A stretch of 64,000 nt of DNA from Alternaria dauci (lineage: Eukaryota > Ascomycota > Dothideomycetes > Pleosporales > Pleosporaceae). The stretch is from positions 4,588,001 through 4,652,000 of the forward strand of contig NC_091272.1 in assembly GCF_042100115.1 (NCBI RefSeq), in the 5' to 3' direction. The translations under genes were made by a program, and so were the position numbers. Below, in pieces: positions 56,412 through 64,000 of this stretch. Positions within the stretch are counted from its first letter, which is position 1; each line of letters opens with the position of its first letter. Under the pieces are notes generated by a model. That model saw only the letters and a program-made list of their open reading frames with translations. It was not told where the DNA came from and searched no databases.

Positions 56412-58348
56412 TTTTTTGACTGCTTACCTTTCCTGTACTTAGGAAAGTAGCCTGTGTCATTCTTTGAGCTGTAGTGCGTCAAGCACCTGTCGTCGTAACA
56501 GAAGCTCCAATGAATGTTCTGGTGAGGTATCTCCTCCCTGGTGATCCTCTTCCTTGGTTGAGCCTTCTTGGCCTCGTGAATCTCACAATCTGCTACCTCG
56601 CAGATGTTTGATGATAGGGTGCGATGGTAATAGTCATCCACCTTGTGTGCTTCCTTGAGCTGCTTGCGATGGAAGTCACACCCGTTCCTGCATTGCGTCC
56701 ATAGAAGTCTGTAGTGGATCTCCACTTTCTCTGGTTCGTGTAGATGGCAGATGTCTGCTAGACATTCGTCTGCCCAGAGGTTCAGGTGGCAGCACCGGTC
56801 CTGGTCTGTCCTGCAATCCTCCTTATCTTGCTTATGGAACTCGCAATTTATCTTACAGTCATACCAACACAAATCCTTGTGATCCTTGGTATCTTCTACT
56901 TCGTGGGCTTCTTGGTCCTCGACCTCAACCATTGGATCATCGAAGTAGGGTTGTTGGTGTATCGCCTGATACCCAATTTCTTCGGCATTCGGGCCGGTAA
57001 TCATGATTCGTTCGCGAACCGTGCATTCGTCGGCGTAGTGTGTCTTGTTACCACATACCCAACACTGGTTGTTGGCTAATCGTTCCATCACGATGGTGCC
57101 TTTGACCTTCCAGTCAGTCTTCTTTGGCTGGCCCATGGTGAGAACTTCGTTGTCCGGTTTAACTCTTGGGACGATTTCGTAGCCTTCCTTATCCTCCAAG
57201 CGTGCCTCTTCGTATAGGTCTAAGTCGCTTAGGTTGTCATCCGGCTCTATCCCGGCCGGGTAAGGCGTGCCTTGTCTGATCATCCGGATCTTGACAGCTG
57301 CCTGTTTGACTTGTTCTTCTTCGCAATCCCTAGCGAAGTGTCCTGTCTTCCCGCATCGGAGACATGCTTTGTTGTCGTAACGCCGCTGGCGTTCTTCCTT
57401 GGAGAGACCGTCGTGTCTTTTACCTCCTCGGGTTTTCTTGTCTTTGGCCTTCTCTTGTACCTTGCCGGTCATGATGGCGTCGCCATCCCTGTCGAATCTA
57501 CCACGCTGTTTCTTCATGTTGGGCAGGTTGGGTCGGAAGTATTTCTTCTGATCGTTTCGTTCCCACAACCTGTTGTCGATACGCGTGGCTAGCTCGATCA
57601 GAGCGTGTAGCGTCCCGGGCTTATCGTGGTGTACAAGGCCGTCCTTGACATTCTCTTTGAGGCCTGCTTCGAATACCGTTCGAAGTGCCGCATCATCCCA
57701 ATCGATCCGTGCTTGTAGTTGCTTAAATTCCGCCGTGTATGCCGATACTGACGAGGTCTGCCTCAGGCGAGTGATCTTCTTCTCTGCCTGGTTCTGAGCG
57801 TCTACTTCTCCGAAGATGCGTCCCATCTCTTGCTTAAACTCTGTCCAACTTGCGAATAAGGTACGGGTTCCTTCTTTGGTGCCCATGTGTTCTGCATCCA
57901 GCAGATAATCGTCCACATAGGGTTGCATCCAATTGGAAGCCTTATCCTTCATGTATGTACTGGCCATGAGGATCTTTTCCTGGTCGTTGGGTACCTCGTT
58001 GTACTCGCAGTACAGGTCGATGTTGGTGAGAAATACTCGTAGCTTTTCTCGTTCTCCACCGTATTTCTCTGGTGACGCTATCTTGGGTTTCTTTGTAGCA
58101 ACGGGTCGTTCGTTAGGGGTCATCATCAGTTGCCCTGCAAGCTGATTGATCATTGCCTGCATCTCAGCAATCTGCTGAGCCTGCGTGGTTGTGTGTTGCC
58201 TAAGATTCCTGAGCTCGGTGACGTTAGGGTTCTCTCCCTCGTCATCGGATGCTTCCAGCATCTCATCATTTTCTGGGGTAGGGCGTGCTGGCGTCGAGGG
58301 TCCCTGACCCTGAGCCCTGTTGTTCTGCGCGTTTCCCTGATGAGCCAT
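56408..58348 (-). CDS. gag: Gag polyprotein of B2
   Basis: 646 aa from the ATG at 58348. Residues 1-80 are polar, with a short coiled coil (TTQAQQIAEMQAMINQLAG). The capsid-like region around 95-260 has the Gypsy gag helices (FLTNIDLYCEYNEVP, WTEFKQEMGRIFGEVD, AYTAEFKQLQARIDW). Two CCHC zinc knuckles follow: CLRCGKTGHFARDC near 330 and CWVCGNKTHYADEC near 427. Beyond them is an unusual 150-residue tail with repeated C-x3/4-C-x2-H units (CKINCEFH, CRNGCDFH, CEVADCEIH, CYDDRCLTH). Gag forms the virus-like particle and packages element RNA. It ends at a TAG directly after the slippery site. Confidence 0.92.
   Translation of the reverse strand: MAHQGNAQNNRAQGQGPSTPARPTPENDEMLEASDDEGENPNVTELRNLRQHTTTQAQQIAEMQAMINQLAGQLMMTPNERPVATKKPKIASPEKYGGEREKLRVFLTNIDLYCEYNEVPNDQEKILMASTYMKDKASNWMQPYVDDYLLDAEHMGTKEGTRTLFASWTEFKQEMGRIFGEVDAQNQAEKKITRLRQTSSVSAYTAEFKQLQARIDWDDAALRTVFEAGLKENVKDGLVHHDKPGTLHALIELATRIDNRLWERNDQKKYFRPNLPNMKKQRGRFDRDGDAIMTGKVQEKAKDKKTRGGKRHDGLSKEERQRRYDNKACLRCGKTGHFARDCEEEQVKQAAVKIRMIRQGTPYPAGIEPDDNLSDLDLYEEARLEDKEGYEIVPRVKPDNEVLTMGQPKKTDWKVKGTIVMERLANNQCWVCGNKTHYADECTVRERIMITGPNAEEIGYQAIHQQPYFDDPMVEVEDQEAHEVEDTKDHKDLCWYDCKINCEFHKQDKEDCRTDQDRCCHLNLWADECLADICHLHEPEKVEIHYRLLWTQCRNGCDFHRKQLKEAHKVDDYYHRTLSSNICEVADCEIHEAKKAQPRKRITREEIPHQNIHWSFCYDDRCLTHYSSKNDTGYFPKYRKGKQSKN
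56411..56417 (-). promoter_or_regulatory. -1 ribosomal frameshift site A AAA AAC
   Basis: The gag frame reads TCA AAA AAC TAG. The heptamer A AAA AAC is a canonical X-XXY-YYZ slippery sequence. Slipping back one base yields AAA AAA CTA GGA and enters the pol frame, which is open from exactly there. Short complementary words downstream (TAGGA with TCCTA, and CCTAA with TTAGG) might form the stimulating structure. B1 keeps the same heptamer. Confidence 0.8.
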
Positions 58349-58411
58349 TGTTGAATCTTAATCGGGCTGTCCTGTTGGTTAAACGTCCACTGATATCCAA
58401 GGTGGTTAAAG

Positions 58412-58885
58412 TGTTACACGGGGTTAGGCTATACTTCTCTAGGCTCGGTCCGTACTAAGGCGAGATAGATATTGGCGATAGTCCGTGAGGTAGGATATGG
58501 AATGATCAGGTGGAAAAGAGTTATCGTTGTAACCAAAGAATAACGCTACCAATTCTATAACAATAGAATAACTAGTTGACAATCTGTGTAAGAGATGAAC
58601 TATTTGAGTTAACCACAACGAGTGTAATAATGAGATCCAACACATTCTTATACCCATTGCCATAGGTCCTGTCCTCCTTACCCTCCCTTCCAAGAGGGAG
58701 GCCTAGGAGGGCCGTGACCTCCCAATCCTCACTGGCCTCCCAGAGGCCAGGTCTTGGCGGGATGCCATTCCTTTCACGTGATCTGGGCCCCGCCCTAGAT
58801 CCACTTTCGTCCAACGTGTCCGCCCGATGGTCTTCCTTCATGCGACCTGCATGAAAGGAAGGCAATTCCTTGTTACCTTGTAACA
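58412..58885 (-). repeat. 5' LTR of B2
   Basis: 474 bases, partner of 51716-52191 with about 18 differences counted by eye, including two short indels. The internal sequence begins CTTTAACCACCTTGG. I do not recognise a standard initiator-tRNA primer site there. Confidence 0.92.
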
Positions 58886-61270
58886 TATTTCTTAAGATTT
58901 ATTATTATAAGGAGTAGTATTTATACTAATCCTATACGTATAGAGATAGTACTCTAACAGCTAACCCTAACTAGTATTAAGGGGCTATAATCCTTCTTAG
59001 TGTTTACTAATTTCTATTAATACTTTATTAAGTACTATACTTAGGAAATAGCTACCCTTACTAATATTCTAAAAGGGAATTAAGTCTTCTACTAAGATAA
59101 TACTATAGAAGCTACCTTTACTAAGCTAAAAGAGTACTTTATATATATACCTTTCTTATACTACTTTTATAAATTACTACAGATTTATATTAAGATAGAT
59201 ACCTTAATACTTATAATCTTAGGTATACTTTATTAGCTATTTAAAGATAAGAAATAGTACTTAGTAGTATTTATCTTAAGAAAGTGTTAGGCTATAAAAC
59301 TAAATTATAAGGTATAAAATCTTAAACTTCTAGATATAGTATAAAGCTTTAAATGGTAGTAGTATTACCTAGAGGGTACTTATTATACTATCTAAGTTTT
59401 AATAGATTATAATAACTTATACTCTATACGCGCTATATAAAGGCTTAACCTTTATTAAGTATATTAAGTACTTTATTTAGGAGTATTTAATTTTAAAGTA
59501 AAATACTATCTAAGGAATACTAACTTAGTAGATAGACCCTTAAGAAGAGTAGATTATAAGTAAGAGAATATATCTTTAACTTAGTTATTACCTACCTTAT
59601 AGAATAAGCTTCTAGTAAGGAATAAGCTTAGTAGAGTAAGAAGATCTATACTTAAGCTTAGTCTAGTAAGTATATATAAGATATATATTACTAATATTTA
59701 TAGAACTAGTTAGGTCCCTACTACTAGTACTATAAGATATATACTATATATACTATACTTACTAGCTAAGGTATTAGTTAGTAGTAAACTTATATTAGTA
59801 GAGTCTAAAGCTTTATTAGATATTCTACTCTAGTTATAGTAAAGGGACGCCTTTACCTAGTAGTAAGTTATAGACTCTAAGTAGGTTTTATATACTTAAA
59901 GCTATAGAGGTATATAAGTTTAGTATACTAATTATAAAGAAGTCCTAAGATATAATAGTAGAATTTATATTCTAGAGGAACTAGCTATTAGGTAGAAAAT
60001 TTTATCCTAATCCTATAATATATATATAGTAGGCTACTTTAGTATATATAAGATACTTAAGCTTATTAGTAAGTACTACTATTAGCTATTACTTAGCTAA
60101 GATATTTAGGAATATATAAAGACTTATACTATATATTAAAGAAGTAAAGCTATATAGTATAGTAAATATAGTAAGCTAGTATTACTACTAATCCTAGAGG
60201 ATATCTTTAAGGAAGTCTCTTTAGATTTTATTAAAGGATTACTACTATTAAAAGATAGGTTAGGTTACGTCTTTAATATAGTACTTATAATTATAGACTA
60301 CTTCTCTAAGATAGTTATCTATATACTTACTTTAAAAACCTAAGATATAAAATAGTTTATAGAATCCTACTTTAATTAGGTTATTTTAAAATATAGGGTA
60401 TAGAAAAGTATTATATTAAACTAAGGCTTAGTATTTACTTCTATATTTTAGATAGAGATCTACTACTAACTATAAGTAAAGCGTAGGCTTAGTATAGCCT
60501 TCTATTTATAGATAGATAAGTAAACTAAATACTAGAATTAAACTATAGAGTAATACTTAAGAATTTTTATATCTAAAAAATAAGATAACTAAGTCTAATT
60601 ATTATTAATAGTATAATTTACTTATAATAACTTTATTTATAAATTAATAAAAGCTACTCCTTTCTACTTTATTTATAGTAAGTACCCCTTACTTATAATA
60701 CCTCCTAAGAATAGTAAGTAAGAGGGGGAGGTACTAAATATAGTAGATAGAGTTTAGCGTATATATAGTATATATATAGTAGTAATAGATTATCTATTAA
60801 AAGTATAAGAGTATTAAAGCTACTACTATAATAAGAAATATAAGCTAGATATTTTTTATAAAGGAGACCTTATTCTCTTTAGTATAAAGTATATTAACCT
60901 AGTTAACTAACTTAGTAAAAAGCTTTCTAGTAAGTATATTAGACTATTTTAAGTCTAGAATATAGTTAGGTTATAAGTATATTACTTACTTCTACTACTT
61001 TATTATTATATTTATAATATCTTCTACGTATCTCTTCTAGAATAATAGAATTCTAGGAAAAATAATAATAATAATATATAACTACTAGAAGTTACCCTAG
61101 AAGGTTAAGAAGTTTAGGAAGTTAAAAAAATCCTTAGAAAATATATAAGAAAAGGCTAGTTATAGTACTAGCTAAGATAGAAAGAATATAATAAATCTTA
61201 GGATACTTAGACCTTAGCCTTTAACTTTAAAGATATAGAAGAACTACTCTAAGACTTTAAAGTATTATAA
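58886..61270 (+). pseudogene. pol: Gypsy A pol relic, RT end to chromodomain
   Basis: After the B2 insertion the RT frame of element A resumes (LRFIITKSG-like at the junction, then LQSFLVFTNFYQ near 59000). RNase H-like and integrase relics follow. Near 60208-60300 there is SLDFIKGLPLL then IIVDYFSKMV. Near 60490-60530 there is a form of the TDGQTERQN block. Around 61100-61270 a weak chromodomain pattern (EVEKILRKYIR) remains. All stops are TAA/TAG. Confidence 0.72.
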
Positions 61271-61599
61271 AGCTTATAGTATATAAAGTAATAAAAAAGA
61301 GTATAATAAAAGAATTTATAATATACTTAAGGTATAAATACTATAGTATAGGATTTTAAGTATCTATATATATAAAAAGTAAAAAATATAAAAAAAGAAA
61401 AAATTAAGCCTTACTATCTTTATTATCTTTACTACCTTTACTATCCTTACTACCTTTACTACTTTTATTACTCTTACTATCTCTACTATCTTTACTATCC
61501 TTACTATCCTTACCTATACTATACTTAGACCTAGTATCTTCTAGTTATATAGCTAGCGTATTAGTAATACTATCCTTATTCTCCTTATTAGATAGACCC

Positions 61600-61639
<40 letters not shown>

Positions 61640-62732
61640 TACTATTAGTACTATTTTAGAAAAAGTTAGTTAAAATAAATAAGGTTAGAAGATAAAGTAT
61701 AAGAGTATACTATAATTACTATATAACTAACTAACTACTCTAAAGTAGTAGTAATCTTATACTACTTAACTAGAATTAAGCTAAGAAAGTTAGTAGAAGT
61801 TATAAGAATCTAAGTAAGAACTCCTAAAGGAGTCCTAAAGTAAGTAGTAATATATTAGTAGTTAGTAAGCTCTAAGTTAAACTAGTACTATATATATATA
61901 AGCTTAATACTTATATAAAGTCCTATAGTATTAGTTTTAAGAGTAGTAGTACCTTTTATAGTAGTATTATACCTTATATATAAGTAGTATAAATAATTAA
62001 TATAAGTATTTAAGTTAGTAAGAACTTATAAAGATTAGCTAAAGTATAATATACTTAAAAGATTTTAAAGAACTTACTAAAGTATAACTACTATAGTTAC
62101 TAAAACTATAGTAATTATAGTAATACTTATCTAGCTTCTTATAAATCTACTTTTACTTATAAATAGTTTAAGTATAGTATAAGGAAGTTATATAAGTAGT
62201 AATTACATTAGTATACTTATTACTATTACTCTAAATAAATACTATAGTACTTTAGAAGTAATACTTCTTAATATATTTTAGATTAAGATAATAAACTATC
62301 TTAAGAAGCTTATAGCTTATATAAAGAGTATATTTAAAGTATATATTAATATTAGTATAAAGGTATTAAGTAAGGTATTAGAAAGATTTCTATTATAATA
62401 AATAATAAATAAATAGTTACTATAGAGAATTCTACTCCTACTTTACTAAAAATTCTATAACCCTAAAGAGGAAGTAAATAAAAACTTACCTTTACTATAA
62501 TAAAGTAAAAGTATAAAGGTAACTTATTATAAAATCCTTAGTTACTTTTATATTACTCTTAGACTTAGTAATAAATATAATATACTTTACTTTAATACTA
62601 TAACTATATAGTATAAGATATATACATATAAAGTAAACTTAAAGACTAAATACTCTTTTCTTATTTTTTAATAAAGATTTTAGGTTTTTATTAAAGTTAA
62701 GACTATTAAGGATACTTACCTAAGAGGGGAGG
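61271..62732. other. non-pol 3' region of Gypsy A, with low-complexity block
   Basis: About 1.4 kb between the chromodomain relic and the 3' LTR. It holds A-rich DNA (about 61376-61405), a block of 9-base repeats (about 61425-61520) and a TTA run (61600-61634). No plus-strand coding signal is seen. It ends in the polypurine tract AAGAGGGGAGG. A minus-strand frame in this region is discussed as a finding. Confidence 0.55.
61404..61636. repeat. 9-base tandem-like repeats and (TTA)n tract
   Basis: Imperfect units of the type TACTATCCT / TACTACCTT repeat about 11 times at 61420-61520, followed by a separate TTA run of about 35 bases at 61600-61634. On the minus strand both blocks keep a three-base period in a common register. 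Confidence 0.75.
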
Positions 62733-62964
62733 TTCTATAATATATAAGATATAGTTTAACTAAAAGAGTACTAAGGTTTTAATATAATTACTTTTCTTAT
62801 TATCTTTATAAATAAGGAACTTACTCTTAACTTATACTTTACGTATAAGAAGACTAGTAAGAATTATTATTATTACTTTCTTAGTATACTATTAGTATAT
62901 AGACCTATCCCTTACTATTCTCTTATAGTATAAAGTAAATACTATTACTTATAACTACCTTTTA
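62733..62964 (+). repeat. 3' LTR of Gypsy A
   Basis: 232 bases, partner of 41850-42082, immediately after the polypurine tract. Followed by the target duplication TATTA. Confidence 0.78.
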
Positions 62965-64000
62965 TATTATAATACCTTATTATCCTAAGCTTATTAAATA
63001 CGTCTTAGTAACTAGAAAATAGCTCCTTTATAGTAATCCTTAGGGTTATTAAGTTATAGAGTATACCTCTTAGTTTCTCTCCTCTTCTTAATAGCTAGGG
63101 ACTCCCTAAGGCCCCTAATTTCTCTATAAAGGATACTATTTTAGGTAGTAATATAATATAAACTTTATTAAAGCTTCTTAATATCTTTATCCCTCTAATC
63201 TTTAACTAAATAGTGTATTATAAACTTTAATTTAAGCTAGTCCTTAGTACTAAGTACTAAAGTTAAGCTTTTATCTAAATCTAATACCTTATTATAAAAT
63301 TTTTAGAGTATAACCTTAGGGTTAGGTAGGTATATACCTATTACTTTAAAGGACTTTCTAATTACTAAAGGTTTAAAAGTATTACTCTAAGCCCTCTAAA
63401 AGAGTAAGAAAAAGTTTCTTTTTACTATATTAAGTAACCCTTAGCTACTATAGAGGTATACTATTAACTAGTTTATATAAGTACTTAAAAGGGGTTTAAA
63501 TATCCTAACGTTAAAGGGTTAAAGCGTATAGGTTATATAAGGTAGAAATATAGCTAATAGGATATTATTATTATTATAATAATTAATAAAATCTATAGTT
63601 ATATAAGATCTATAGCTATTAAGGAGTAGTAATTAGTACCCTATTAAAGTATATTATCTAGTCTCTTACTTAAAAACCTCTTTTAATTAAGCTAATCCTA
63701 TATTATTATTACTCTAGCTAGAGGGAGATAAGGTAAAAAAGACTAAGTGTTTTCCTAGATTAATAGCGTCTGTCTAGGTTAATTAAACTATCCTATTAGC
63801 TACCTTATAGATAAGAGATAGACTTAAAACTAAGCTATCTAAATAAATATAAGCTAGTACTATTATTTACTTAGTTAAGCTATCTTAAAGCGCTTAAGTA
63901 ACCCCTTTTTAGCTATATAATACCTTATTATTAGCTTTAACCTTTATAGACTTTTTTTTATTATTATAGTATATTTAGAGACTTTTTTAAGATAAAGCGC
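62965..64000 (-). pseudogene. pogo/Fot1-like transposase relic, central part, cut by window edge
   Basis: Read on the minus strand with TAA/TAG taken as former CAA/CAG/TGG, the DNA at about 63460-63640 gives the DDE_1 block of pogo/Fot1 transposases: YITIDFINY, ILLAIFLPY, YTLxPFNV, then KPLLSTYIN and LVIRKSFKVIGIYLPNPK. The usual form is a buried Asp with S-H, PPHTTHxLQPLDV and FxATGIYPxxP. Further left come KGAIF and RRI, continuing into the piece at 41375-41849 across the Gypsy A insertion. The N-terminal part lies beyond 64000. All frames are disrupted by RIP. Confidence 0.78.

Larger units (their letters stand above)
51716..58885 (-). mobile_element. Gypsy chromovirus B2, structurally intact and not RIP-mutated
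   Basis: A 7,170-base element on the minus strand, flanked by a perfect 5-base duplication TATTT (51711-51715 and 58886-58890). The LTRs (51716-52191 and 58412-58885) begin TGTTACA and end TGTAACA. It has complete gag and pol, a -1 frameshift site, a polypurine tract and an antisense reading frame. Base composition and CpA/TpG content are normal, in sharp contrast to the DNA on both sides and to its relative B1. The chromodomain at the end of integrase puts it in the chromovirus branch. It splits the reverse transcriptase of element A. By eye the two LTRs are about 96% identical, so it is not a brand-new copy or has a recombinant LTR. Confidence 0.93.
41850..62964 (+). mobile_element. Gypsy retrotransposon A, RIP-mutated, carrying two nested insertions
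   Basis: Bounded by two diverged LTRs (41850-42082 and 62733-62964) and a 5-base duplication TATTA at 41845-41849 and 62965-62969. After removal of B1 and B2, each with one target copy, it is about 6.7 kb, a normal Gypsy size. Gag-like, reverse transcriptase, integrase and chromodomain-like relics follow in plus-strand order, so it is a chromovirus-type Gypsy. A polypurine tract (AAGAGGGGAGG, 62722-62732) directly precedes the 3' LTR. All its frames are full of TAA/TAG stops and CpA/TpG are nearly absent. The exact LTR ends are inferred from alignment of two AT-rich copies, so allow a few bases. Confidence 0.8.

Noticed and set aside
53536..57797. Several plus-strand frames of 70-111 codons opposite gag and pol in B2
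   Set aside because: They are the antisense shadow of conserved protease, RT, integrase and gag codons with no domain of their own, unlike the frame at 52331-52975.
41375..64000. Possible centromere or telomere-proximal DNA
   Set aside because: No telomeric TTAGGG array is present, and the AT-richness is explained by RIP-mutated transposons. Chromosome position cannot be judged from this window.

Overview
The window looks like the genome of a filamentous ascomycete, probably a dothideomycete close to Pleosporales (an inference from gene families and style; the species cannot be named from here). Genes are split by short GT-AG introns of about 45-75 bases. Intergenic DNA is moderately GC-rich. 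The last third is AT-rich transposon DNA in which CpA and TpG are almost absent, the mark of repeat-induced point mutation (RIP). Bases 1-41,290 are ordinary euchromatin with 15 supported protein genes: an F-box-like 2EXR protein cut by the window edge (-), a TDP2-like EEP phosphodiesterase (-), a small GRF-like zinc protein (+), a large Cys/His protein of unknown function (-), a rhodopsin-like seven-helix membrane protein (+), a PP2C phosphatase (+), importin beta-1 KAP95 (+), a CAPER/RBM39-type splicing factor (-), the sphingolipid fatty acid 2-hydroxylase SCS7 (-), a GPI-type thaumatin-like protein (+), a cytosolic GH2 beta-mannosidase (+), a Zn2Cys6 transcription factor (+), a Mn-type cation diffusion facilitator (+), an AT-hook protein (+) and a GNAT acetyltransferase (+). 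A sixteenth, a small membrane-anchored protein (-) at 39,606-39,932, is likely but weaker. These are mostly housekeeping or unrelated functions; there is no sign of a biosynthetic cluster. Exon structures were rebuilt by reading frame and splice sites. From about 41,375 to the end of the window lies a four-layer nest of transposons. The oldest layer is a pogo/Fot1-like DNA transposon on the minus strand, seen as a C-terminal part at the left (41.37-41.85 kb) and a central part at the right (62.97-64.0 kb). It was split by a Gypsy element A (41,850-62,964, + strand, duplicated target TATTA). A was hit twice by a second Gypsy family, B. Copy B1 (42,864-50,086, + strand, duplicated target TATAA) is destroyed by RIP. 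Copy B2 (51,716-58,885, - strand, duplicated target TATTT) is not RIP-mutated and keeps full gag and pol frames, a chromodomain, polypurine tract and both LTRs. B2 lies inside the RIP-mutated reverse transcriptase of A. B2 holds the most unusual features of the window. Gag and pol are joined through a canonical -1 slippery heptamer (A AAA AAC) directly before the gag stop. Gag has a long Cys/His repeat tail. On the opposite strand, near the 3' LTR, is an intact 214-codon frame that encodes a Zn2Cys6-like cluster followed by a coiled coil, with its own CT-rich leader. The B1 relic shows the same slippery site and collinear DNA for the antisense frame, so these belong to the family and not to one copy.
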